From Haloferax sulfurifontis ATCC BAA-897 (lineage in GTDB: Archaea; Halobacteriota; Halobacteria; Halobacteriales; Haloferacaceae), in contig NZ_AOLM01000021.1 in the NCBI RefSeq assembly GCF_000337835.1, positions 23,301 through 87,300 of the forward strand: a stretch of DNA of 64,000 nucleotides, written 5' to 3'. Positions within the stretch are counted from its first letter, which is position 1. Every line of letters begins with the position of its first letter. Shown here one piece after another: positions 27,212 to 35,845 of this stretch. A program made the translations under genes and the position numbers. The notes under the pieces were generated by a model, which did not search any database, was not told where the DNA came from, and was given only the letters and a program-made list of their open reading frames with translations.

Positions 27212-28474
27212 CTAGCGCTCGGTCTCGACGCCTTCGTCGTCCTCGTCGTCGGCCGCGGCTTCCGCTTCCGCCTTCTCGACCGCGTCGGCGACCTGTTCGA
27301 ACGCTCGGAGGATGACGCGCTTCGTCGTCGCGCCCTGCGTCGTCCAGTGGTGGGCGTAGTCGAGCATGTCGTCGTAGATATCGGGCTTACAGCCGGCGGC
27401 CTTCGGGTGGCCGCCGCCGTTGACGAGGTCGGCGACCTCGTGACAGCGCTCGAAGTCGTCGGAGCCGCGGATGGAGGCGCTCCCGGCGGGCTTGACGACG
27501 ACCGCCGCGTCCGCTCCCGCCTCGCGGAGGGCGTCGGCGACCTCGTTTTGCGAACATCGGCCGTAGGTGATGCCGACGGTCCAGTCGCCGACGGTCTTCA
27601 GGTCGGCGCGGTCGACGGCGGCCTGAATGAGGTTCTCCTTTTCGACGCGGCGGTGGGCGATGTACTCCTCGACGACCGGCGGGAGGTCCGCGCCGTACGC
27701 GCCGACGACGGCGACGTACTCCTCTTTCGAGGTCCAGTAGGCGTAGTCCGCGAGGTCCTGACTCCGCTCGTCTTCGTTCAGCCAGAGGTCGTGGTCGCGG
27801 GTGACCGCCGCGAGCTCCGAAAACCGCTCGTCGAACTCGTAGTCGAGTTCGCGGAGCGTCACGTCGGTCGAACACTCCTCGTCGGACTCGCCGACGACGA
27901 GGTCGACGCCGGCCCCGCGGACCGCTTCGGCGACTTCCGGCTTCCACTGGTGGTGGTCGTACCAGTGAATCTCGCCCGCCGTCTCGACGAGCGCGGTGAG
28001 CTCCTCTTCGACGTACTCGAACTTGTCCGGACAGAGGTCGCAGACGTACACTTCGACGCCCTCGGGGGCGTAGTCGGCGACGCGCTGAAGGTCGTCTTCG
28101 AGCGAGTACGGACTCGACCCCATCAGCGCGACCGGCGATTTCGGACGCTCGTCCTCGTCGCCCTCGTCGAGGGCGGGTTCGTCGTCGTCTTCGTCATCGT
28201 CGCCTTCGTCGTCCGCGAGTTTCTCCTCGATGCGTTCCTCGAAGTCGGCCACGTCGAGGGCGGCGTCGTACGCCTCCCGGAGGAGGGCGACACAGCCGAG
28301 GCCGTCGGCGTCGGTGTCGGTGACGACCGCGACCGAGGCGTCTTCGAGTTTCTCCTCGGCGCGCTCTTCGGCGCGTTCCTCGTCGAACGACTCGGGGTAG
28401 AAAAACCCGGCACCGGGGAGCACGGACTTGCGGGGGAGCGAGAGCCGAGAACTGTCGATGAGCTCGTCTTCCAT
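27212..28474 (-). CDS. DHH-family phosphoesterase (RecJ-like)
   Basis: A 420-residue manganese-dependent phosphoesterase. Motifs in order are DTDADGLG (DHH motif I), CDLCPDKFEY, WYDHHQWKPE (the DHH signature), RDHDLWL, and in the DHHA1 domain SIRGSDDFERCHEVADLVNGGGHPKAAGC. Residues 90-115 are an acidic low-complexity insert. Haloarchaea carry several RecJ-like or oligoribonuclease-type DHH proteins. This one could act in DNA repair or degrade short RNA. The last 25 residues are also acidic. It lies between DUF5807 (convergent) and a Usp gene (same strand). Confidence 0.88.
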   Translation of the reverse strand: MEDELIDSSRLSLPRKSVLPGAGFFYPESFDEERAEERAEEKLEDASVAVVTDTDADGLGCVALLREAYDAALDVADFEERIEEKLADDEGDDDEDDDEPALDEGDEDERPKSPVALMGSSPYSLEDDLQRVADYAPEGVEVYVCDLCPDKFEYVEEELTALVETAGEIHWYDHHQWKPEVAEAVRGAGVDLVVGESDEECSTDVTLRELDYEFDERFSELAAVTRDHDLWLNEDERSQDLADYAYWTSKEEYVAVVGAYGADLPPVVEEYIAHRRVEKENLIQAAVDRADLKTVGDWTVGITYGRCSQNEVADALREAGADAAVVVKPAGSASIRGSDDFERCHEVADLVNGGGHPKAAGCKPDIYDDMLDYAHHWTTQGATTKRVILRAFEQVADAVEKAEAEAAADDEDDEGVETER

Positions 28475-28519
28475 ACGCCGAACTCGGGCGCGACGGGGAA
28501 AACTCCTCCCGATTCGGTC

Positions 28520-28567
28520 GCCTCGTCGCTCAGGCGGCCTCGTCGCTCAGGCGGCCTCGTCGCTCAG
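28520..28567. repeat. 17-bp tandem repeat at the stop codon of the Usp gene
   Basis: Almost three exact copies of a 17-bp unit beginning GCCTCGTCGCTCAG occur. The copy at 28554-28567 is the last codons and stop of the minus-strand Usp gene, and the other two lie just beyond it. Each copy repeats the TGA in a different frame. Confidence 0.75.
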
Positions 28568-29008
28568 CAGGGAGTCCGTCGTCCCCGCTTCCAACTGGCG
28601 GACCGTCAGCACCGGCACCGGGCAGGTCCGGACGACGCGCTCGGCGACGCTCCCGATGAGAAACCGGTTCTCGCCGTGTCGGCCGCGGGTGCCCATGGCG
28701 ACGGCGTCGGCGTCCACCTCGCGGGCGTAGTTCGAAATCTCGGCCGCGGGGCGGCCCTCCCGCACCGCGACGGTCACCTCGCGGTCGGTCGCGGCCTCGA
28801 CCTCGGCGAGCGCCTCCTCGCCGCGTTCGGTGAGCGCGTCGCGCATCTCGTCGCGGAGTCGGTCCGGCGCGGTCTCCACGTCGCCGGCGTCGATGACGTA
28901 CAGCGCATGGACCGACGCGTCGAACCGCTCTGCGAGGTCGACGGCGACGCTGACCGCCCGGCGGACGCTCGCCGAGCCGTCGGTGGCGATGACGATGGTG
29001 TCGAACAT
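28547..29008 (-). CDS. Universal stress protein (UspA family)
   Basis: A 153-residue single-domain Usp with the ATP-binding type of sequence: FDTIVIATDGSASVRRAVSVAVDLA at the N-terminus and GTRGRHGENRFLIGSVAERVVRTCPVPVLTV at the C-terminus, matching the G-x2-G-x9-G-S/T nucleotide motif. I chose the ATG at 29008 because the preceding in-frame extension is proline/arginine rich. It is divergent to another Usp gene at 29110, so the 101-bp gap holds two promoters. It is likely a cytoplasmic stress protein that binds ATP. Confidence 0.9.
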   Translation of the reverse strand: MFDTIVIATDGSASVRRAVSVAVDLAERFDASVHALYVIDAGDVETAPDRLRDEMRDALTERGEEALAEVEAATDREVTVAVREGRPAAEISNYAREVDADAVAMGTRGRHGENRFLIGSVAERVVRTCPVPVLTVRQLEAGTTDSLLSDEAA

Positions 29009-29109
29009 GTCCACGGGTTCTCGGCGCGGCGGCATAAAACCAGTCTGGGGCGGCCGGCCGGCGGGACCGTGGGGTGAGTTTTTTGTCGTCCCCCGACGCA
29101 GGTGGGGAC

Positions 29110-29565
29110 ATGTCACCGCGCCCGCTCTCTATCGACCTCGTTCTCGTGCCGGTCGACCAAAGCGAGGAGGCGACACGCGCGGCGGAGTACGCCGCCGCCG
29201 TCGCGGCCGAGTACGACGCCGCGGTCCACGCCGTCCACGTCCTCGGCGAGGACGTCGTCCGCGCCATAGAGCAGGGCGTGGTCGACGAGGACGCCGTCGC
29301 CGAGGACAGCAAGGCCGTCACCGACACGATTTCGGCCCTCGCCGAGACCGCCGACGTTCCCGTCACCACGTCGGTCGCCTACGGCTTCTCGCGGACGAGC
29401 AAGCTCCGCCACCCCGGAAGCGTCGTCCTCGACACCGCAGAAGAACTCGACGCGGACTTCATCGTCGTGCCCCGAGAGCCCGTCTCGGGCGACCCCGGCG
29501 AAGTGCTCGCCAAGGCCGCCGAGTACGTCCTCCTGTACGCCAGCCAGCCCGTGCTTTCGGTCTGA
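29110..29565 (+). CDS. Universal stress protein family protein, degenerate nucleotide motif
   Basis: A 151-residue Usp-fold protein (LVLVPVDQSEEATRAAEYAAAVAAEYDAAVHAVHVL). Unlike the divergent neighbour, the C-terminal glycine-rich ATP-binding motif is replaced by PREPVSGDPGEVLAKAAEYVLLYASQPVLSV, so it is probably of the non-ATP-binding type. A TATA-like T-run sits about 29 bases before the ATG at 29110. Its role is unknown beyond a general stress-response association. Confidence 0.85.
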   Translation: MSPRPLSIDLVLVPVDQSEEATRAAEYAAAVAAEYDAAVHAVHVLGEDVVRAIEQGVVDEDAVAEDSKAVTDTISALAETADVPVTTSVAYGFSRTSKLRHPGSVVLDTAEELDADFIVVPREPVSGDPGEVLAKAAEYVLLYASQPVLSV

Positions 29566-29596
29566 ATCCTGAATCGGGGGTCGCTCGCCGCCGCCC

Positions 29597-30151
29597 TCAG
29601 CCCCCCTCCTCGTCCGGCGGCTCTGCGAGCCGGATGGTCATCTCCAGTTCGAAGCTCTCGGCGTCGCTCGTCTCGAAGCCGACGGTCTGGTAGAGGCCGA
29701 CCGCCGCGCGGTTCCACCGCTCGACCGTGAGCCACACCTTCTCCACGCCGGACTCCCGGCCGTAGCCGAGAAGCGCCTTGATGAGCCGCGTGCCGATTCC
29801 GGCGCGCTGGTAGGTCTGGTGGACGAAGATGGCGAGTTCGTAGGCGTCGCCGTCGGGGACGAGCGTCGCGTGGCCGGCCACCTCGTCGCCGTCCCACGCG
29901 ATGACGTTCAGGCAGTCCTCGTCGAGGATGTTCTCCAGCCAGTCGCGGATGCGGTCCTCGCGGCCCGGTGGGATGCCCTGCGCGCGGTCCGAGGGGTCGA
30001 ACGCGTCGTACATCTCGACGAGCGCCTCCAGTTCCTCGTCGGAGCCGTCGTGCGCGCGCACCTCGATGGTGCGGTCCTCCCTGTCGGTGAACGACAGCGG
30101 CGGCGCGTCGTAGGGGTCGGCGACGGCGTCGGAGAACGTTCGGTCGCTCAT
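29597..30151 (-). CDS. GNAT-family N-acetyltransferase
   Basis: A 184-residue acetyltransferase. The acetyl-CoA pyrophosphate-binding motif A is visible as ELAIFVHQTYQRAGIGTRLIKALLGYGRESG (Q/RxxGxG/A pattern), followed by the motif B-type strand VWLTVERWNRAAVGLYQTVGFE. It overlaps the stop of the upstream Usp gene as ATGA, so the two are co-expressed. Haloarchaea often pair Usp with GNAT domains, suggesting stress-linked acetylation. The acceptor substrate is unknown. Confidence 0.88.
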   Translation of the reverse strand: MSDRTFSDAVADPYDAPPLSFTDREDRTIEVRAHDGSDEELEALVEMYDAFDPSDRAQGIPPGREDRIRDWLENILDEDCLNVIAWDGDEVAGHATLVPDGDAYELAIFVHQTYQRAGIGTRLIKALLGYGRESGVEKVWLTVERWNRAAVGLYQTVGFETSDAESFELEMTIRLAEPPDEEGG

Positions 30152-30516
30152 CGTACCAGAGTGACGGTCACGTGGGAGTTCAGGAGGACGAACTCCGCGA
30201 TGTTGCCGATCTGTATCTTCCCCATCGGGCTCGTCTCGCCGCCGCCGAGCACCAGTTGGTCGAACCCCTCGTTCTCGGCGAGGTCCACGAGGGCGCTCCC
30301 CGGGTCGCCGTCGAGCGCGCGGACGGTCGCGTCGACGCCGCGCTCGTCGAGCAGTTCCGTCACCCGCGCTTCCATGTCCTCGCGCGAGCGCTCGCCCGAC
30401 GGGTTGTCGACGATGGCGACCGTGAGGTCGTCGCCGACCTCGGCCGTCCGTTCGACCGTCGTTTCGAGCGCGCGCATGGAATCGTCGCTGCCACCGATTC
30501 CGAGCAGTACCTTCAT
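30148..30516 (-). CDS. Universal stress protein (short UspA)
   Basis: A 122-residue Usp with the N-terminal strand MKVLLGIGGSDDSMRALETTVERTAE and a C-terminal GGGETSPMGKIQIGNIAEFVLLNSHVTVTLV, an intact-looking glycine motif. The start is placed at ATG 30516, three codons inside the longest frame, because the family begins directly with the first strand. It is the first gene of a two-gene unit with the acetyltransferase. A short AT-rich gap separates it from the divergent gene at 30637. Confidence 0.88.
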   Translation of the reverse strand: MKVLLGIGGSDDSMRALETTVERTAEVGDDLTVAIVDNPSGERSREDMEARVTELLDERGVDATVRALDGDPGSALVDLAENEGFDQLVLGGGETSPMGKIQIGNIAEFVLLNSHVTVTLVR

Positions 30517-30636
30517 GATTCCCAATCTCGCGGGCGCGATAGAAAACCCTTACCCGGAAACGGGGGGCGACACCCCCGTCGGCGGGGGACCGAACATCGC
30601 GGAACCCTTTTCGGCCGTGCCGCGGTAGCCCGCGGT

Positions 30637-31341
30637 ATGACAGACGAGTCCGACGAGTTCGAGACGGGCGCGAGCGACGCCGAGGAGACGGCTCGCCCCG
30701 ACGCGGACTCCCGAGCGGCGGCGGACGAAGCGGCGGCAGACGCGGAGCCCGAGACTTCGGCGGCGGCGACCGCGGAATCGACGGGTGCGGAATCGACGGA
30801 CGCGGCCGGAGGAGATTCCGGCCCGGACGCCGAAGACGCGGTTCCCGAGGACGTCCAGAAGTACGCCCGGTTCAAGAAGGTCGACGGCGCGCAGTACGAC
30901 CGCGTCAACGACTTCCTCCGCGAGCGGACCTACGTGACGGCCCGCGAGTGGGCAATCGCGCGGCTCTGTGCGGACTTCCGAACCGAGACGGGCGTCGAGA
31001 TGACGAAAATCGGGAACAACCTCCCAGAACTCGTCCCCTTCATGACCGACACCTACACGCCGCAGGCGGTCAATCAGGCCCGTTCCGCGTTCCGCGACAA
31101 GGTCCGGAAGTCGGGCGCGACGTTCCTCTACGGCGCGATGTCGGGTTTTTTCACGGCCGAGGAGCTCGACGAGATGATGTACGAGGTGACGGAAATCGCC
31201 AAGTTCCTGCTCGAAGTCGAGGGCGTGGACCTCTCGGTCGAAGAGGAACTCGAAGCCGAAGAGCGTATTTCGAGCGTCATGCGCGAGGTGCGCGAGGCGA
31301 GCACCGACCTGCGGAAAGAAGAGCTGTCGGACGAGGAGTGA
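30637..31341 (+). CDS. DUF5806 family protein
   Basis: A 234-residue haloarchaeal protein of the DUF5806 family. The first 70 residues are a disordered Ala/Glu/Asp tail typical of halophilic N-terminal extensions. The rest is helical (VPEDVQKYARFKKVDGAQYDRVNDFLRERTYVTAREWAIARLC...). A segment TETGVEMTKIGNNLPELVPFM and PQAVNQARSAFRDKVRKSGATFLYGAMSGFF look conserved and could form a DNA-binding helical domain. Function is not known to me. It is monocistronic. Confidence 0.8.
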   Translation: MTDESDEFETGASDAEETARPDADSRAAADEAAADAEPETSAAATAESTGAESTDAAGGDSGPDAEDAVPEDVQKYARFKKVDGAQYDRVNDFLRERTYVTAREWAIARLCADFRTETGVEMTKIGNNLPELVPFMTDTYTPQAVNQARSAFRDKVRKSGATFLYGAMSGFFTAEELDEMMYEVTEIAKFLLEVEGVDLSVEEELEAEERISSVMREVREASTDLRKEELSDEE

Positions 31342-31408
31342 CGCCCCGCGGCCCGTGCGACTTCGACCCGGCGCTGACTCCCCGAACCGACGCCGCGCCG
31401 ACTCGAAC

Positions 31409-31930
31409 TCAGGGGAAAAGCGGGTCTGGCTCCGACTGGACTAACTCGACGCGTCGGTCCGCGTCGACCGGTCGAACGTAGAGGCGGAGTTCGCCCTGTT
31501 CTCGCGCCGTCGTCGCCATCGCGGCCACCTCGTCCAGCCCGTAGTACAGCGGGACGACGACGGCTTTCGATGACGCGGCGTCCTGTACGACGGAGACGAC
31601 GAACACGGTGTCGCCCTCGCGGGCGCGGTAGACGTCGTAGCGGCCGAATTCGGCAGATTCGACCCACGACGACAGCGCGTCGAACTCGCCTCCGGGGACG
31701 AGCACGTCGAAGCCGACGCGCTCGGTCGCCTCGGGCAGGTTCGCCGGCGGCAACACCGTCACGTCGCCGGGATGGACCACGAGCGTCTCCCACCCCTCGG
31801 CTTCGTACTCTGCCGCGGTCGCCTCGGCGTCCTCTACGACCGTCTCCCAGAACGACAGCAACCCCGTGAGTTCGGATGATTCGTCCGCGTCCGGGTCGCG
31901 GTCTCGCGGTGGCGTCCGCTCGTCGGTCAT
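31409..31930 (-). CDS. Conserved haloarchaeal protein
   Basis: A 173-residue acidic protein that I recognise only as a conserved haloarchaeal hypothetical. There is a helical start (LLSFWETVVEDAEATAAEYEAEGWETLVVHPGDVTVLPP), then an alpha/beta middle (TERVGFDVLVPGGEFDALSSWV) and a strand-rich end (DTVFVVSVVQDAASSKAVVVPLYYG) with REQGELRLYVRPVDADRRVELV. No motif supports an activity. The start is ATG 31930. The long upstream frame is arginine-rich shadow sequence. Confidence 0.78.
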   Translation of the reverse strand: MTDERTPPRDRDPDADESSELTGLLSFWETVVEDAEATAAEYEAEGWETLVVHPGDVTVLPPANLPEATERVGFDVLVPGGEFDALSSWVESAEFGRYDVYRAREGDTVFVVSVVQDAASSKAVVVPLYYGLDEVAAMATTAREQGELRLYVRPVDADRRVELVQSEPDPLFP

Positions 31931-32072
31931 GCGTGTCACGCACTCTGGGAGTCGGACGGGAAAAGGATTCGCCTGCATCGGGGCGTCGTCCGGCTCCCGA
32001 CCGACGCTCTGACGCCCCGACGCCCCGGCGACGACGGAACAGCTATCTGTCCGCCTGCCGACAGTCGGCCCG

Positions 32073-32516
32073 ATGCGCCGGTCACTTCGGGCGGTCCTCG
32101 GGTCGCTCCAGCTCCCCGTCGCCGGTTCCGGGGTCGCCCTCCTCGCGTTCGTCTGGTGGACCGCCGTCACGATGCCCCCGCCACCGCCCGGAAGCGACGG
32201 CTTCGCCCACGGGCTCGCGGGCTTTTTCCTCCTCGTGTTCGGGGTCGTCGGCTTCGCCCTCCTCGCGAGCGGCCTGCTCATCCCGCCGGGACCGGGTTAC
32301 GGCGTCCGGTTCACTCGCAGACAGCGCTGGCTGTTCGCCTACGCGCTGGTCGCGCCGGCGCTCGCCGTGGGCGGCTTCCTCGCGACCGTCGTCCTGTCGG
32401 CCGCGCTCGGCGGCCTCGCCGGGTCGGCAGTCTCGCTCGTCGCCCTGACCGCGCCGCTTGCGGTGCTCGTCGGCGTCGGCTGGAGGGGCGCGCAGGTCGC
32501 GGCCGCGCGGCTCTGA
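32073..32516 (+). CDS. Integral membrane protein, unknown function
   Basis: A 147-residue protein with about four hydrophobic segments: GVALLAFVWWTAV (near 20-35), GLAGFFLLVFGVVGFALLASGLLI (near 47-70), LFAYALVAPALAVGGFLATVVLSAAL (near 87-112) and AVSLVALTAPLAVLVGVGW (near 118-136). A short polyproline stretch lies between the first two. It has no recognisable transporter motif. It is convergent with the dihydroorotase gene after 21 bases. Confidence 0.78.
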   Translation: MRRSLRAVLGSLQLPVAGSGVALLAFVWWTAVTMPPPPPGSDGFAHGLAGFFLLVFGVVGFALLASGLLIPPGPGYGVRFTRRQRWLFAYALVAPALAVGGFLATVVLSAALGGLAGSAVSLVALTAPLAVLVGVGWRGAQVAAARL

Positions 32517-32537
32517 GGGTTCGGGGCGCAGTCGCGC

Positions 32538-33827
32538 TCAGTCGCGGACGTTCTCGCCCGCGACCGCGCCGAACTCCTCGCCGTCCCAGACGAACTCGCC
32601 GCGGAGCATCGTCCACTCGGGGAAGACGCCGGTGTGACCCTCGAACGGCGTCCAATCACAGTTCGAGTGGAGGTCAGCCCCGCGAATCTCGCGGGCGACG
32701 TCGAGGTCGTACAGCGCGAGGTCGGCGTCGGCGCCCGCCTCGATTCGGCCCTTGCGCGGCAGGTCGAACACCTCGGCGGGGTTCGCGGCGACCACGTCGC
32801 GGACGCGCTCGGCGGTGAGGTCGCCGGCGACGACCGCGCCGAGAAGCAGGGGAACCATCGTCTCGACGCCGGGGACGCCGCTGGGGGCGTCGAGGAGCGA
32901 CTGTTCTTTCTCCTCGCGCGTGTGCGGCGCGTGGTCCGTGGCGACCACGTCGATGCGGCCGTCGGCGAGGCGCTCGAACATGGCCTCGCGGCGCGTCTCG
33001 GAGCGGAGCGGCGGGTTCATCCGGCCGTAGGTGCCCAACTCGGCGAGGTCGTCGCGGGACAGAAACAGGTGGTGCGGCGTCGCCTCGCAGGTCGCGCCGC
33101 CGTCGCGGGCGGCGTCGACGCCCTCGGGCGTGCTCGTGTGGGCGATGTGAATCTGCGCGCCGGTCTCGCCGCCGACGCGGACGGCGCGCTCGACGGCGAC
33201 CGCCTCGGCCTCGGCGGTGCGGTAGGCGCTCCACGCGTCGGCGTCGGCGTCGCGGCCGACCCCGCCGAGGTCGCCCTCGATGGCGGACTCGTCGAACAGG
33301 TCGGCGTCCTCGGCGTGGACCGTGACGGGCACGCCCGCCTCGCCGGCGCGCTCCGCGGCCTCGGCAAACAGGTCGGCCTCGATGCCCATGTCGCCGGTCG
33401 AGTCGGCGAGGAACACCTCGCCGAGGGCGAAAAGCGGCCGGTCGAACAGGCTGTCGGGGTCCCAGTCGGCGGTGACGCCGCCGTTGATGCCGTAGTCGAT
33501 ACAGGCGTTCGCCGCGCGTTCTGCCTTCGCGTCGAAGCCCGCGCCGTCGGTCGTCGTCGGGTCGGTGTTCGGCTGGTCGGCGACGGTCGTCACGCCGCCG
33601 GCGGCGGCGCTCCGCGCGCCCGTCTCCCACGTCTCCTTGTGCTCGAAGCCCGGTTCGCGGAAGTGGACGTGCACGTCGATAGCCCCCGGCAGAAGCAGGT
33701 TCCCTTCGGCGTCGACGGTCTCCTCGTCGGCGACGGGGTCGAGGTCGCCGACCGCCTCGACGGTCCCGTCCTCGACGCGGACGTCGACGGCGCGGCCGTC
33801 GGCCAGCGTCGCGTTCTCGATTCGCAT
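32538..33827 (-). CDS. pyrC: Dihydroorotase
   Basis: A 429-residue amidohydrolase that closes carbamoyl-aspartate to dihydroorotate in pyrimidine synthesis. Metal site motifs are visible: DVHVHFREPGFEHKET (HxH near residue 59), then VTVHAEDADLF, HIAHTSTPEGVD, the CEATPHHLFLSRDDL block and VVATDHAPHTREEK (Asp ligand). The bridging residue region is intact. I chose ATG 33827, where the family strand (MRIENATLADGRAV) begins. It is the archaeal class I type. It follows the lipoate ligase-like gene on the same strand with a 144-bp gap, so it probably has its own promoter. Confidence 0.94.
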   Translation of the reverse strand: MRIENATLADGRAVDVRVEDGTVEAVGDLDPVADEETVDAEGNLLLPGAIDVHVHFREPGFEHKETWETGARSAAAGGVTTVADQPNTDPTTTDGAGFDAKAERAANACIDYGINGGVTADWDPDSLFDRPLFALGEVFLADSTGDMGIEADLFAEAAERAGEAGVPVTVHAEDADLFDESAIEGDLGGVGRDADADAWSAYRTAEAEAVAVERAVRVGGETGAQIHIAHTSTPEGVDAARDGGATCEATPHHLFLSRDDLAELGTYGRMNPPLRSETRREAMFERLADGRIDVVATDHAPHTREEKEQSLLDAPSGVPGVETMVPLLLGAVVAGDLTAERVRDVVAANPAEVFDLPRKGRIEAGADADLALYDLDVAREIRGADLHSNCDWTPFEGHTGVFPEWTMLRGEFVWDGEEFGAVAGENVRD

Positions 33828-33971
33828 ACGAGGGGGTGCGACGCGCCGGGTGCTAAGTCCGGCGGTTCGGGTAGTAAGGGGACCAGTGGTTCGGGGAGTG
33901 ATGGCTCCGGCGGTTCGGAGAGCGGTCGCGGCCGGCCGCATCGCCCGGCTGTCGGCCGCGTCCCGCGTCGC

Positions 33972-34658
33972 TCACGCGAGGTCGGCCGCGTCTTCGACGC
34001 GCGTCTCCGCGTCGCCGACGAAGACGGCTTCGAGGGCGTCGCAGACCGCGTCCGGACTCGCCGGGCCGCCGGCGTCGGCGACGCTCCCCACCGAGTCCGG
34101 GTCGAAGGGAACCTCGATGGCCTCGTAGACGGGCGCGAGCACGTCGGCTATCTCGCCGCGGTCGGCGACGACCACCACGCCGGAGACGAGCGCGCTCCCC
34201 TTGCGGACCCGCTGGGCGAGACCGCAGAGCTTTCCGCCCGCTTGGACCGAGTGGTCGCCGGGGCAGTACGAGTTCGGCGGTTCGCCCCGCCGCGCGGGGA
34301 CGCCGAGGGTCCGCAGGGCGCGGACGACGGCGGTCGTTCCGGCCTCGTACCGCGCGTCGAGGCCGCTCCGGGCGTCGTCGAGCGGGAGCGCGTGGGCGAA
34401 CGCGACGGTGGTTCCTGTGTAGGCTACGGCCCGGCCACCGACCGAGCGCTCGACTGGGGGGAAGCCGCGCTTTTCGGCGGCGGCGACGGCCTCGTCGTAC
34501 CGCGGGGCGCGGGTGTCGCGCCTGCCGAACGCGAGCTGTCGGTGCGGCGTCCACGCGCGGAACGCCGGTTCGCCCGTCTCGCCCGCCTCGCGGAGCATGG
34601 CCGCGGTGACCCCCCGGTCTGCGTCCCGGTCGGGCCCGCGGCCGCGGATGACGCGCAT
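33972..34658 (-). CDS. Lipoate-protein ligase family (biotin/lipoate ligase fold) protein
   Basis: A 228-residue protein of the lipoate/biotin ligase fold. The lipoate-site motifs are GFPPVERSVGGRAVAYTGTTVAFAHALP and GDHSVQAGGKLCGLAQRV, where the lysine of GGKLCG is the expected catalytic position. It would attach lipoyl or octanoyl groups to E2 or GcvH proteins. It is shorter than bacterial LplA (about 330 residues) and lacks the accessory domain, as seen in other archaea where a second gene supplies it. The start is ATG 34658. Confidence 0.85.
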   Translation of the reverse strand: MRVIRGRGPDRDADRGVTAAMLREAGETGEPAFRAWTPHRQLAFGRRDTRAPRYDEAVAAAEKRGFPPVERSVGGRAVAYTGTTVAFAHALPLDDARSGLDARYEAGTTAVVRALRTLGVPARRGEPPNSYCPGDHSVQAGGKLCGLAQRVRKGSALVSGVVVVADRGEIADVLAPVYEAIEVPFDPDSVGSVADAGGPASPDAVCDALEAVFVGDAETRVEDAADLA

Positions 34659-34712
34659 GCCCGAGAGAAACACCCCGACGTACCTAAGCGCACCCGTCCC
34701 GTCCCGACGACC

Positions 34713-35624
34713 ATGTTGCGACTGCCGCGGTCGGTGCTCGCGCGCTTCGAGCGCTTCTCGCTCTACAACTCGCCGTATCCCGCCCACGACGGCGGCTGTG
34801 CAATCGACCTCTACGTCGCCGACGACGACCCGGTGGCCCGCTCGCCCGTCGCGGGGGTCGTCCGCGAGACGCGGACCGTCCGCGCGCCCGACAAGCCCTA
34901 CGCCCACGACGACGAGTACCTCGTGCTCGTGGACGTCGACGCCGACGCCACCGGACTGGACTGGCTCGGCGACCCCGACGACGACCCCCGCGACGGACTG
35001 GTCGCGCGAATCCTCCACGTCGACCCCGGCGTCGACGCGGGCGACGAACTCGCCGCCGGCGACCCGCTCGGGCGTCTCGTCCGCTCCGGCTTTTTCGCCC
35101 CGTGGGTCTCGAACCACGTCCACCTCGGCTTCCGGGCCGCTGACGCGAACCACCACCGCGCCCGCGGGTCGCTCCCGGTCTCGCCCGGCGTGACCGTCTC
35201 GCCGCTCGACTGGGACGGGACGGGAACCGTCGTCGAGACGGCCGAGACGTTCGTCGTCCTCGACGCCCCTGACCGCGCCGACGCGGGGGTCGGACCCGAC
35301 GAGTTCGTCGGCCTCGCCAGCGACGAGGGCGTCGCCCTCGACGGCGGGCTCGCCCACTACGGCTTCGGGGGCACGCTCTCGTCCGTCGAAGACGGGCAAT
35401 CGCTGTCGCTCCTCGGCAAGCGAGTCGGCCGGGCCGCCGGCCGCGACGTTCCGTGGGCCGACTTCGACGTACTCGTCGACGGCGTTCGAGTCACTGGGTT
35501 GTCACTATTCGCGTCCCGCGTCGACTTCGGGACCAAGGTCGTCTGTTCCGGCCACGACTTCGCCGTCGGCGACGAGGTGTCGGTCGCGATTCGCCCCAGC
35601 GCCGACCCGATTCGACTCGATTGA
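34713..35624 (+). CDS. M23/LytM-fold (duplicated hybrid-motif-like) protein in a murein-free organism
   Basis: A 303-residue protein without signal peptide. Residues 18-150 follow the M23 layout: AHDGGCAIDLYV (His25, Asp32), PVAGVVRETR, LHVDPGVDAGDELAAGDPLGRLVRSGF and the final HVHLGFR (HxH). In bacteria this fold cuts murein crosslinks. Haloarchaea have none, and the first His-Asp spacing (six residues) is longer than usual, so a different substrate or a non-enzymatic role is likely. The second half contains a beta-rich domain (residues 200-300). It is divergent from the lipoate ligase gene. Confidence 0.75.
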   Translation: MLRLPRSVLARFERFSLYNSPYPAHDGGCAIDLYVADDDPVARSPVAGVVRETRTVRAPDKPYAHDDEYLVLVDVDADATGLDWLGDPDDDPRDGLVARILHVDPGVDAGDELAAGDPLGRLVRSGFFAPWVSNHVHLGFRAADANHHRARGSLPVSPGVTVSPLDWDGTGTVVETAETFVVLDAPDRADAGVGPDEFVGLASDEGVALDGGLAHYGFGGTLSSVEDGQSLSLLGKRVGRAAGRDVPWADFDVLVDGVRVTGLSLFASRVDFGTKVVCSGHDFAVGDEVSVAIRPSADPIRLD

Positions 35625-35845
35625 CTCCGAAGAAAACATTTATAATTGACATGAATGTGCTGGTCGGAGGCGACTGAATGGACCCTCTATTTTGAGGTTC
35701 CTTTTTAAACACCTTTACTATGAAAGGATTAGTCTCCGCAAAAAATATCCTTCGCTCGCCCGTATTTTTCTCCGTTTGTGAGACTCGACAGACGAACGTG
35801 TGCCGTCGTTTCGGTTTTCGACGTAGCCGTCGGCTCCCCTCCGCG

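Noticed and set aside
32634..34712. Very long open frame on the plus strand opposite dihydroorotase and the lipoate ligase
   Set aside because: It is the antisense shadow of two well-identified genes in GC-rich DNA. The protein is arginine/valine-rich with no halophilic acidity. Only its 3' part from 34713 is real.
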